Source of the DNA: Pseudomonas putida
GTDB lineage: Bacteria; Pseudomonadota; Gammaproteobacteria; Pseudomonadales; Pseudomonadaceae
Direction: 5' to 3'
Length of the DNA: 64,000 nucleotides
Assembly (NCBI RefSeq): GCF_028682175.1
Contig: NZ_JANHKS010000030.1
Location: 1 to 64,000 of the forward strand
A model generated the notes under the pieces. That model saw nothing but the letters and a program-made list of their open reading frames with translations. It was not told where the DNA came from and did not search any database. Positions 1 to 7,340 of this stretch are shown here, piece by piece. Each line of letters starts with the position of its first letter. Positions within the stretch are counted from its first letter, which is position 1. The position numbers and the translations under genes were made by a program.

Positions 1-165
1 CTGCTGTCAACCACCTTTTTTCACCGCTGCCGATTCAGTGACCTGAACCGAAGCACCTCCTCGCTATCCTGAACGTCTAACTCGTTGATATTCAAGGAGT
101 TTTCCGTTCCGACTGCGCCGGAAGTGGGGCGAATTATAGAGAGATTCGAGGGGGCGTCAACACTT
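1..165 (-). promoter_or_regulatory. rRNA operon promoter region (operon off the left edge)
   Basis: Read on the minus strand, a -35 TTGACG (155-160) and -10 TATAAT (133-138) are separated by 16 bases, and a second -35 TTGACA (5-10) sits at the window edge with its -10 outside. The sequence between them resembles, from memory, the leader that precedes 16S rRNA genes in Pseudomonas. The 16S gene itself is not in the window, so the assignment is an inference. No protein gene is supported in the first 249 bases. Confidence 0.6.
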
Positions 166-249
166 AATGTGAACTTTCTATGAAATAGACAAAACACGAG
201 GAAAATCAGGGGGTTTCTTCTGTTTATATGGGAAGCAAATGCCATCCCC

Positions 250-633
250 TCAAGGCTCACCGCGATAACTGCGCAAGACGGCATCACAGGGCAACAGCTT
301 ATCGGCCTCCTCAAGCTCGTTGGCGTGATGAGTCCCCCACTCCATCAATGAATCAAGCACCGGACGGAAGCTTTCACCCAAGGGGGTCAGGAAATACTCG
401 ACAGCTTGTTTCTCATCCGCAACGGATTGACGACAAACCATTCCATGCTCTTCCAGTGCCCTGAGCTGCTCGATCAGAACCTTTTGAGAGATTCCCACGA
501 TGCGCTTTTCCAGTCCGCGAATGCGCTGCGGCCCATCGAGCAGTGCATGGAGAATCACTGCCTTCCAACGCCCGGACAATACCGCCAGCGCGCGCTCCAC
601 CGGCAGGCCAGGCAACTTGTTGAGTATCTTCAT
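250..633 (-). CDS. HxlR-family winged-helix transcriptional regulator
   Basis: This 127-residue protein is a complete single-domain HxlR (MarR-like winged helix) regulator. The family signature is seen in the SGRWKAVILHAL segment near residue 20, followed by the RIRGLEKRIVGISQKVL recognition helix region and a C-terminal dimer helix. Several HxlR proteins sense quinones, aldehydes or other electrophiles through cysteines; Cys67 and Cys116 are the candidates here. It is divergent from the old yellow enzyme gene with an 87-base gap, the usual place for a repressor of such a reductase. The inducer is unknown. Confidence 0.9.
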   Translation of the reverse strand: MKILNKLPGLPVERALAVLSGRWKAVILHALLDGPQRIRGLEKRIVGISQKVLIEQLRALEEHGMVCRQSVADEKQAVEYFLTPLGESFRPVLDSLMEWGTHHANELEEADKLLPCDAVLRSYRGEP

Positions 634-720
634 CTGCGTTTGCTCACCAAAGGGTGTGTGGATCGGACACCCCGCAAAAAATTAGTCTCCAGGCTGGTAA
701 CTCACTGAAGGAAGACCACT

Positions 721-1890
721 ATGGCAGACCTGTTTGATCCCCGACACCTGGGTAACTCGCTTACGCTTGGCAACCGCATCGTCATGGCCCCAATGACCCG
801 CACGCGCACCTCAGAGGGTGATGTGCCCAATGCATTGATGGCCACCTACTACGGACAACGCGCCGGAGCGGGACTGATTATTGCCGAAGCCACCGACATT
901 GACCGATCAGCCAAAGGCTATGCAATGACGCCGGGCATCTACACGCAAGCGCAAAAAGAGGGCTGGCAACTGGTGACCGATGAAGTCCATCGCAAGGGAG
1001 GAAAAATCTTCCTGCAGCTTTGGCATGTGGGCAGGATGTCTCATCCCTCCATTCATCATGACGGTCAAGCGCCACGCGGGGTGACGGAAGAACGCGCCGA
1101 ACATTCGGATGTCTTCGTCCACGACGACAACGGCAAATTGGGGTACATCCGCGCAGGGGTTCCCCGGCGCATGGAAACCAGTGAAATCGAGTCTCTGGTA
1201 TCGGACTTCTCCCGTGCATTTGAGAACGCCCACCAGGCGGGCTTCGATGGTGTCGAGATCCACGCGGCGAACGGCTACCTTTTCGACCAGTTCATGAACT
1301 CGGCGCTGAATACTCGCGATGACCGATACGGGGGAAGCACGGTCGAGAATCGCGCGCGCTTCCTGATGGAGGTCGTTGATGAAGCAATGCGCATCTTCGG
1401 AGAAGGACGAGTTGGCGTACGCCTGGCACCATTCGGCAGGTTCAACTCGATGCCGGCAGACCCGCTTACCGAGCAGACACTGCTTTATGTGTCCGAGCAC
1501 CTGGCGCGGCGCAATGTGGCGTACATGCACCTGGTCTACGAACTCATGCCCACCGAGAACATGGAGAATGCAGAGTTCAAGCAGAGCTACCTTGACCACG
1601 GTCTTTTGACCAAGGTCAGGGCTGCCTTTGACGGAGCGATCATCTGGTGTGGTGGTTTCGCCTCCAGGGAGAGTGCCCAGGCTGCCCTGGATACGGGGCT
1701 TGTGGACCTGATCGGTTTTGGCAGGCCCTACATCGCAAATCCAGACCTTGATCAGCGACTCAAACAGGGCTGGGAATTAAGCGAGGCAGATCGCTCCACC
1801 TATTACACACGCCGTGGCGAGGTGGGATTCACGGATTTTCCTTCTTATGTAAATGAGGATCAGCACGTCGCAGACTCTATCAGTCAGTAA
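721..1890 (+). CDS. Old yellow enzyme family NADH:flavin oxidoreductase (alkene reductase)
   Basis: This 389-residue protein is an FMN TIM-barrel ene-reductase of the NemA/OYE type, which reduces activated C=C bonds or nitro groups with NAD(P)H in the cytoplasm. Visible motifs are APMTRTRT near residue 23, the substrate-binding HAANGYLFDQF (His181, Asn184, candidate proton donor Tyr186), the DDRYGGS segment after it and the flavin phosphate-binding GFGRPYIANPD near the C-terminus. A GAAGGAAG ribosome site lies before the ATG. The divergent HxlR gene is its likely regulator. It is slightly longer than typical members (about 360-370 residues). The natural substrate cannot be told. Confidence 0.92.
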   Translation: MADLFDPRHLGNSLTLGNRIVMAPMTRTRTSEGDVPNALMATYYGQRAGAGLIIAEATDIDRSAKGYAMTPGIYTQAQKEGWQLVTDEVHRKGGKIFLQLWHVGRMSHPSIHHDGQAPRGVTEERAEHSDVFVHDDNGKLGYIRAGVPRRMETSEIESLVSDFSRAFENAHQAGFDGVEIHAANGYLFDQFMNSALNTRDDRYGGSTVENRARFLMEVVDEAMRIFGEGRVGVRLAPFGRFNSMPADPLTEQTLLYVSEHLARRNVAYMHLVYELMPTENMENAEFKQSYLDHGLLTKVRAAFDGAIIWCGGFASRESAQAALDTGLVDLIGFGRPYIANPDLDQRLKQGWELSEADRSTYYTRRGEVGFTDFPSYVNEDQHVADSISQ

Positions 1891-1904
1891 CGTTTCGATT
1901 GGAG

Positions 1905-1926
1905 GGCCAGGATCAGAGGCCTGGCC
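1905..1926 (+). terminator. Possible weak terminator hairpin after the OYE gene
   Basis: A 7-bp stem GGCCAGG/CCTGGCC with an 8-base loop lies 15 bases after the stop codon. There is no strong T run, so it may be only a processing hairpin. Confidence 0.35.
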
Positions 1927-1955
1927 GTTCCTGTTGTTCAGCTTCGCCTTTGTGC

Positions 1956-2666
1956 TCATTCATCTGGATCGTCATCCTCCATCAAAGGACCAATCAACCC
2001 CTCTCCCTGATTGCGCACATTCCCCACGTCCTTCCCCACTTTGAACCAGGTGAATTCTTCGGTCGCCCGGCAACACTCCTTCACAATCTCCGCCGCCCGC
2101 ACCGGTGACGTCTGCGGATCGACCCATTCCCTGGCATGCTCGGGGCTCAGCACCACCGGGCGGCGATCGTGAATGTCGATCATGCCCTGGTCGCTGTCTG
2201 CAGTGATGATCACGAACCCGTCCCTCTCGTCCGGCTCTAACCCGGCATGCACCTCGGCCAGCGCGGCGAAGAACATCGGCTGCTCTTCCTTCAAGCGAAT
2301 GTAGTACGGCTGCTTGCGCTTGGGATCATTCGGATCTTTCACCCATTCGAACCAGCCGTTCGCCGGCGCCAGGGCGCGCCCGTTCGGCCACAGCTGTTTG
2401 AAGAACCTGCCGGTCAATGCCGTTTCGACGCGAGCGTTGATGGGATCTGGCCGATTGCCCCTGGCCCAGAACGGTGACCACCCCCAACGTACCTTGTCGA
2501 CGCTCAACCCCTCGCCCACGGGCCGGATGATTTCGACCCGAGTAGTCGGCGCGACGTTGTAGCGTTCGATCGGCCAGAGGTCATAGCCGTTGATGACCAG
2601 TTGCGCGGAAGCAAGCGCCTTGAGGTAGTGGTCCATCGGCTCATAGATCGAGTAGCGTCCACACAT
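1956..2666 (-). CDS. SOS response-associated peptidase (SRAP, YedK/HMCES family)
   Basis: This 236-residue protein belongs to the SRAP family, which covalently traps abasic sites in single-stranded DNA and shields replication forks. Key residues are present: Cys2 directly after the start Met (nucleophile), Asn37 in YNVAP, Glu107 in NGWFEW and His166 in DIHDRRP, matching the E. coli YedK set. The gene diverges from umuD, and the LexA box at 2727-2742 lies about 60 bases upstream of its start, so shared SOS control is plausible. Length and start are normal, since the catalytic Cys must follow the initiator Met. Confidence 0.93.
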   Translation of the reverse strand: MCGRYSIYEPMDHYLKALASAQLVINGYDLWPIERYNVAPTTRVEIIRPVGEGLSVDKVRWGWSPFWARGNRPDPINARVETALTGRFFKQLWPNGRALAPANGWFEWVKDPNDPKRKQPYYIRLKEEQPMFFAALAEVHAGLEPDERDGFVIITADSDQGMIDIHDRRPVVLSPEHAREWVDPQTSPVRAAEIVKECCRATEEFTWFKVGKDVGNVRNQGEGLIGPLMEDDDPDE

Positions 2667-2726
2667 GCTGTCACCCGTCGAAATTTCCTACATATGAGAT
2701 TGACCGCAAGCGGGCTAGATCGTTAA

Positions 2727-2742
2727 CTGTATATACATACAG
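2727..2742. promoter_or_regulatory. LexA (SOS) box upstream of umuDC
   Basis: The palindromic 16-mer CTGTATATACATACAG matches the gammaproteobacterial LexA consensus CTG-N10-CAG closely. It lies 21 bases before the umuD start and in the divergent region shared with the SRAP gene, so it could repress both. Confidence 0.9.
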
Positions 2743-2763
2743 CTAACGCATGCAAGGTGCATC

Positions 2764-3195
2764 ATGAGTGTTTCCATCCTCGGCCCAGTGGCCGCCAGCG
2801 GCGAAAGGTTTCCCCTTTATTCGTTCCAGGTGCCCGCCGGGTTTCCCTCGCCAGCTGCGGACCATATCGAGAAACACATTTCTCTGGATGAGCTGTTCGA
2901 GATCCGCGCGCCCCATGTCTATCTGGCGAAGATCGAGGGCGACAGCATGCAGGGAGCGGGGATCTACAGCGGTGACCTGGTCATCGTCGACCGCAGCCTG
3001 TACGCCGAGCACGGTGACATCGTGATTGCGGCGCTCAATACCGAGCCTGTCTGTAAACGCCTGCACATGCGTGAGAACGAGGTGATCCTGATGTCGGAAA
3101 ACCCCAGATATCCGGCACGGCATGTGATGGAAGGCGATGAGCTGGTGATCTGGGGCGTGGTCAAGTACAGCATCCGCGATCATGACAAAGCCTGA
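2764..3195 (+). CDS. umuD: UmuD-like translesion polymerase V subunit (S24 peptidase)
   Basis: This 143-residue protein is a LexA-fold S24 autoprotease. After RecA-stimulated self-cleavage it forms the UmuD' partner of polymerase V. The cleavage site is Ala25-Gly26 in VPAGFPSPAAD, and the Ser61 (GDSM) and Lys98 (VCKRL) dyad matches E. coli Ser60/Lys97 with a one-residue offset. It overlaps umuC by 14 bases, so the two are cotranscribed from the SOS promoter. It has no LexA-type DNA-binding domain and so is not LexA itself. Confidence 0.95.
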   Translation: MSVSILGPVAASGERFPLYSFQVPAGFPSPAADHIEKHISLDELFEIRAPHVYLAKIEGDSMQGAGIYSGDLVIVDRSLYAEHGDIVIAALNTEPVCKRLHMRENEVILMSENPRYPARHVMEGDELVIWGVVKYSIRDHDKA

Positions 3196-4462
3196 GCCCG
3201 TCTTCGCGCTGATCGACTGCAACAGCTTCTACGCAAGTTGCGAGCGCGTGTTTCGCCCGGATCTGGCCAGGACGCCCATCGTGGTGCTGTCGAACAATGA
3301 CGGTTGCGTCATCGCCCGCAGCTACGACGCCAAGCCCTTCGTGAAAATGGGCCAGCCCTACTTCCAGATCAGGGACCACCTGCGCAGCAACGGCGTCGTC
3401 GCGTTCAGCAGCAACTACGCCCTGTACGGCGACATGAGCGAACGGGTGATGACCATCATCGAGTCGATGGTGCCGGCGCTGGAGGTGTACAGCATCGACG
3501 AGGCCTTCGCCGACCTCACCGGTATTCCCGGCGATCTGACTGCATTCGGCCGGCAGATCCGGGCCACGATCTATAAACGCACCAGCATTCCGGTCGGCGT
3601 CGGCATCGCCCGCACCAAGACCCTGGCCAAACTTGCCAACCACACCGCCAAGCGATTGCTGGACAGGACCGGTGGCGTCGTCGACATCTGCGATCCGTTC
3701 AAGCGTGACTGGACCCTGCGCAACACCGACGTGGGCGAAGTGTGGGGCATCGGAAAACGCATGAAGGCGCACCTGGAAAGCATGGGCATCAAGACCGCGA
3801 TGGACCTGGCCAAGGCGGACTCATGGACGTTGCGCCACAAATTCAGCGTGGTGATCGAGAAGACCGCCCGCGAACTGGCCGGCACGCCCTGCCTGGAGCT
3901 GGGTGAAGCCGAACCGCCGAGGCAGGAAATCTGCTGCAGCCGAATGTTCGGCGACCGAGTGACCACCATCGAGCCTATAAAAGAAGCGGTGGCCACCTAC
4001 ACCCATCGCGCCGCAGAAAAACTTCGTGGGCAAAATTCGCTGTGCAAGAAGATCCGGGTCAGCATTCGCACCGGGATGTTCAATCCCGACGAGGCCAAGT
4101 ACGCCAACGCCGCATTGGTGGAGCTGCCCTACCCCACGAATGACGTGCGCCTGATGACCAAGGCGGCGACCGAGGCAGTCAACCGTCTGTTCAGGGAAGG
4201 CTTCAAATACAGCAAGGCAGAAGTGCTGTTGATGGATCTGCGTCAACCAGGGGAATTTACCGATGATCTGTTCACGGCAGCGCAACCTGAGGCTTGCGGG
4301 AAAATAATGAGGGTCCTGGACCGGATCAACGACCGCTGGGGGCGCGGCACCTTGCGCGTGGCGACGGTGCCGCCGTCTCCGGATTGGGCGATGCGCCAGG
4401 ATCTGCTGAGTGCACGGTTCACGACGAATCTGGGTCAACTGTTCACGGTGAAGTGTTATTGA
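3182..4462 (+). CDS. umuC: UmuC-like Y-family DNA polymerase V catalytic subunit
   Basis: This 426-residue protein is a full-length Y-family polymerase for error-prone translesion synthesis. Catalytic motifs are FALIDCNSFYASCE (metal-binding Asp12) and YSIDEAF. Two helix-hairpin-helix stretches follow in the middle, then the little finger and the C-terminal UmuC extension (DUF4113-like) that separates it from DinB. It overlaps umuD and is followed by a strong hairpin, so umuDC form a two-gene SOS operon. A second Y-family gene, dinB, lies at 42.8 kb. Confidence 0.95.
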   Translation: MTKPEPVFALIDCNSFYASCERVFRPDLARTPIVVLSNNDGCVIARSYDAKPFVKMGQPYFQIRDHLRSNGVVAFSSNYALYGDMSERVMTIIESMVPALEVYSIDEAFADLTGIPGDLTAFGRQIRATIYKRTSIPVGVGIARTKTLAKLANHTAKRLLDRTGGVVDICDPFKRDWTLRNTDVGEVWGIGKRMKAHLESMGIKTAMDLAKADSWTLRHKFSVVIEKTARELAGTPCLELGEAEPPRQEICCSRMFGDRVTTIEPIKEAVATYTHRAAEKLRGQNSLCKKIRVSIRTGMFNPDEAKYANAALVELPYPTNDVRLMTKAATEAVNRLFREGFKYSKAEVLLMDLRQPGEFTDDLFTAAQPEACGKIMRVLDRINDRWGRGTLRVATVPPSPDWAMRQDLLSARFTTNLGQLFTVKCY

Positions 4463-4484
4463 AACGCTCGTCAATCAACGACCG

Positions 4485-4540
4485 ACAGGCGCCAGTCCGG
4501 CAGTGAACAGCAATGTCCACCGCCGGAAGGCGCCTGTTTC
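4485..4540 (+). terminator. Hairpin terminator of umuDC
   Basis: ACAGGCGCC (4485-4493) pairs with GGCGCCTGT (4529-4537), with inner CCGGC/GCCGG pairing, followed by TTTC. It lies 22 bases after the umuC stop. Confidence 0.7.
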
Positions 4541-4568
4541 ATCGAACCGTCAAAACCGTGATACCCGG

Positions 4569-5426
4569 TTACAGAATCGGTTTGCCACCTGTCACGCCAT
4601 ACCGCGTACCCGAGATGTAACTGCCTTCATCTGACGCCAGAAGCACATAGATCGGTGCGACTTCCACAGGCTGGCCCGGCCGCCCCAGGGGCGTGTTTTT
4701 CCCGAAGTGGGTAATGTCATCTTCTGTCATCGTCGACACGATCAAAGGCGTCCAGATCGGACCTGGGGCAACGCTGTTGACCCGGATGCCGCGCGGCCCC
4801 AGAGACTGTGCGAGCCCGGCGGTGAAGTTGGCAATAGCGCCCTTGGTGGTGGCATAGGCCAGCAGCGACGGACTCGGCGAATCGGAATTGACCGAACTGG
4901 TGTTGATGATCGAGCTGCCCGCCGGCATCGAGGGCAGTGCGGCTTTGCAAATTCGAAACATGGCGGTGATATTGATATCGAACGTCTTCACCCATTCCTC
5001 ATCCGGGATATCCTCGAACGTCTCATGGGTCATCTGGAAGGCCGCATTGTTCACCAGCACGTCGATGCGCCCGAACTTCTTGACCGTGTCGTTCACGATG
5101 GCTGAGCAATGCGCCTTGTCGGCGAGATCGCCCGGCAACAGGATGCATTGCCTGCCCGCCTCCTCCACCCAACGGGCGGTTTCTTTCGCGTCTTCGTGCT
5201 CATCGAGATAGGAGATCGCGACATCGGCGCCTTCACGGGCGAACGCAATCGCCACCGCTCGACCGATCCCGCTGTCTGCGCCGGTGATCAAGGCGATCTT
5301 GTTCGCCATACGACCTGAACCCTTGTAGCTTTTTTCACCGCAATCGGGATACGGGTCCATCTTGCTTTGATCGCCGGGTACGGGTTGTTTCTGTGACTTG
5401 AACGGTGGGGTTGGATAGTTGCTCAT
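4569..5426 (-). CDS. SDR-family NAD(P)-dependent oxidoreductase (stress-type, YhxC-like)
   Basis: This 285-residue short-chain dehydrogenase has the long hydrophilic N-terminal tail (about 40 residues, rich in Pro and Gln) typical of the general-stress subgroup. The Rossmann motif ITGADSGIG, the NNAA motif, the catalytic Ser in TSSVNS and YATTK are all present. I chose the internal ATG at 5426 because a GAGGA site lies 8 bases upstream and the tail MSNYPTPPF is typical; a longer reading to 5558 has no such support. Relatives in Pseudomonas sit among stress genes with catalase and DNA-repair proteins (from memory). The substrate is unknown. Confidence 0.92.
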   Translation of the reverse strand: MSNYPTPPFKSQKQPVPGDQSKMDPYPDCGEKSYKGSGRMANKIALITGADSGIGRAVAIAFAREGADVAISYLDEHEDAKETARWVEEAGRQCILLPGDLADKAHCSAIVNDTVKKFGRIDVLVNNAAFQMTHETFEDIPDEEWVKTFDINITAMFRICKAALPSMPAGSSIINTSSVNSDSPSPSLLAYATTKGAIANFTAGLAQSLGPRGIRVNSVAPGPIWTPLIVSTMTEDDITHFGKNTPLGRPGQPVEVAPIYVLLASDEGSYISGTRYGVTGGKPIL

Positions 5427-5640
5427 GATTGTCGTCCTCGGTATGCGATCGGATTCTTCACTGTGAAAAGTGGAGTCCGCCCGCAACCTCCGAGTTCGTT
5501 CTTTTTGTCGCTCGCATGCGCCAACGGTTGGCGCACCTCTGCATGACAACAGGTGCATGCCAGGCTCACATCGCAGGAATTGTCATTCTGCAGCGCCCAG
5601 CCGCTGGACATCAGGTCTCCTTTTACGACCGCCTACAGAA

Positions 5641-6837
5641 TCAGTAGACCCATTTGATGGTGCTGGGAAATCGTGCGACGAAAGCGGTACCCGCTTCGAG
5701 GGTGGAGGTCACTTGCAGGGTGCCGCCATGGGCTTCGGCGATCTGCGAGGCAATGTACAAGCCCAGGCCCAGACCCTCTCCGCGTTGGCCGGCTTCCGAG
5801 CGAGTGAACGGCTCGAACAACAGCGGCATCAAGCGCTCGGCAATCGGCGGCCCCTGGTTGAGCACTGAAATGACCACGTCCGCATCTTCACACCACGCCT
5901 GAACCCGTATGGGGGACGACCTGGCCCCATGGGTCACCGCGTTCCCTACCAGGTTCGACAACAGTTGGGTGATTCGCAGCGAGTCGCAATAGATGCCGCC
6001 CGGCAGATCAAGGGCGTGAGTAATCTGCGCCTCGGGGCTGGACATCTGCACTTCACGCAGCGCCAGTTCAAGGATGGGCCCCAGATCATCCACCAGTTGT
6101 CGTTTGACAGGAATTCCGCCGCCCATCCGCCCACGCGCAAAATCGAGGACGTTTTCGATCAGCATGCCCATGCGCACAGAACTGTTGCGGATGGCTGCGA
6201 TGAGGTTCAGTGAGCGCTTTTCCGTGGTTCGGCTTTCCAGCAATTCCGAGCTCATCCGGATGGCGCTCAGGGGCGTACGCAAGTCATGGCCCAACACTGC
6301 GACGAACTGGTCACGCAAGCGCCCATGCTCCTTGGCTGCCGCCAACGCGAGTTGCGTGGCCTCCAGATTGTTCTGCGAATCAAGGCTCATGGCGATCAAC
6401 TGAGCGAACAGGGTCAGCGTCTTGACGATGGCGGGCTCTTCCAGATTGGCAGGCACCGAATCGATAGCGCATAGCGTGCCGAAGAACTCTCCGTCACCCA
6501 TGATGATCGGGATCGAGATGTAGCTTTCCAGGCCGTAGGTCCTGGGCGTGTGGTGCGTTGAAAACAGCGGATGCTCACTGGCGTTGCCGAAAATCACCGG
6601 CGTCCTGTGCTGACGTATCTCGTGACAGATGGTGGATTCGAGCACCAGCTCGCCACCAGGCTTGAGGCCGAAATCGATGGAATCATCCACCGCGCAGGCG
6701 ACCCAGTTCTTGTCGGTGACCCGCGCAACAGCGGCAAAGCGCATGCCCGTCATGTGCTTGACCATGCTCAGGATCACGGGCACCGCGCCAATGGCATGGA
6801 CCGCTGCAACGTCAGCAGAGAAATCCGAACGAGTCAT
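5641..6837 (-). CDS. GAF-domain sensor histidine kinase (orphan)
   Basis: This roughly 398-residue protein has a GAF domain (about residues 25-155), a HisKA dimerisation helix with phospho-acceptor His184 in LGHDLRTPLSAIR, and a HATPase domain with GEGLGLGLYIA near the C-terminus. No membrane segment is seen, so it is a cytoplasmic sensor. The start at 6837 is preferred over the upstream 6960 because AGGGGG lies 9 bases before it. No response regulator gene is adjacent, so the partner must be encoded elsewhere. The ligand cannot be inferred. Confidence 0.88.
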   Translation of the reverse strand: MTRSDFSADVAAVHAIGAVPVILSMVKHMTGMRFAAVARVTDKNWVACAVDDSIDFGLKPGGELVLESTICHEIRQHRTPVIFGNASEHPLFSTHHTPRTYGLESYISIPIIMGDGEFFGTLCAIDSVPANLEEPAIVKTLTLFAQLIAMSLDSQNNLEATQLALAAAKEHGRLRDQFVAVLGHDLRTPLSAIRMSSELLESRTTEKRSLNLIAAIRNSSVRMGMLIENVLDFARGRMGGGIPVKRQLVDDLGPILELALREVQMSSPEAQITHALDLPGGIYCDSLRITQLLSNLVGNAVTHGARSSPIRVQAWCEDADVVISVLNQGPPIAERLMPLLFEPFTRSEAGQRGEGLGLGLYIASQIAEAHGGTLQVTSTLEAGTAFVARFPSTIKWVY

Positions 6838-6944
6838 GTGCACCGGCCCCCTCATCTGAAAGTCTGCCAAGACTACAACGAACGTCGCCCGGCAAGAAGA
6901 TCGTTCACAGTTTGAGCGTTCCGGAGGGGCCGAGGTGAAACCTG

Positions 6945-7169
6945 TTACGCCTTGTGCCATTCCACATTGGTGATGCCGTGCTTCTCCGCCTGAGGCTTGC
7001 TCAGTCTGGACACGGGGTCGGTCCGGTACTTGGGCAACTGCCCGATCCCAGCGTCAACCGTGGCCCAATGCCAGGCTTCGGCATTGTCCATCTTCGCGGC
7101 CCGAATGTAGAAAGTCTTGTAAGCGCCCTGCAGCAGATAGTCGATTCGGTAATGGTGTTCCTGCGCCAT
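6945..7169 (-). CDS. Small conserved Pseudomonas protein (DUF6555-like)
   Basis: This 74-residue protein starts MAQEHHYRIDYLLQGAY after a GGAGAG site; the start at 7193 lacks such support. It is soluble, has no signal peptide, and contains conserved-looking aromatic residues (FYIRA, EAWHW). I recall similar small proteins in Pseudomonas under DUF6555, but the name is uncertain and no function is known. It lies upstream of and in the same direction as the histidine kinase, about 107 bases away. Confidence 0.7.
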   Translation of the reverse strand: MAQEHHYRIDYLLQGAYKTFYIRAAKMDNAEAWHWATVDAGIGQLPKYRTDPVSRLSKPQAEKHGITNVEWHKA

Positions 7170-7340
7170 GTTTTCTCTCCGTGGCAAAGACATTCACCCC
7201 TCACAGATCGTCCTACAATAAAAAAATTCCCTTTTTAAAACAGATCATTACGCTTTCCACTCAGGTGAGTGGTGCAAGCGTCATGAAGTGTTTCAAATGA
7301 CTGGCAAAGCTCACGCGCAGAAGCCTGTAGGGCGCTGTTC

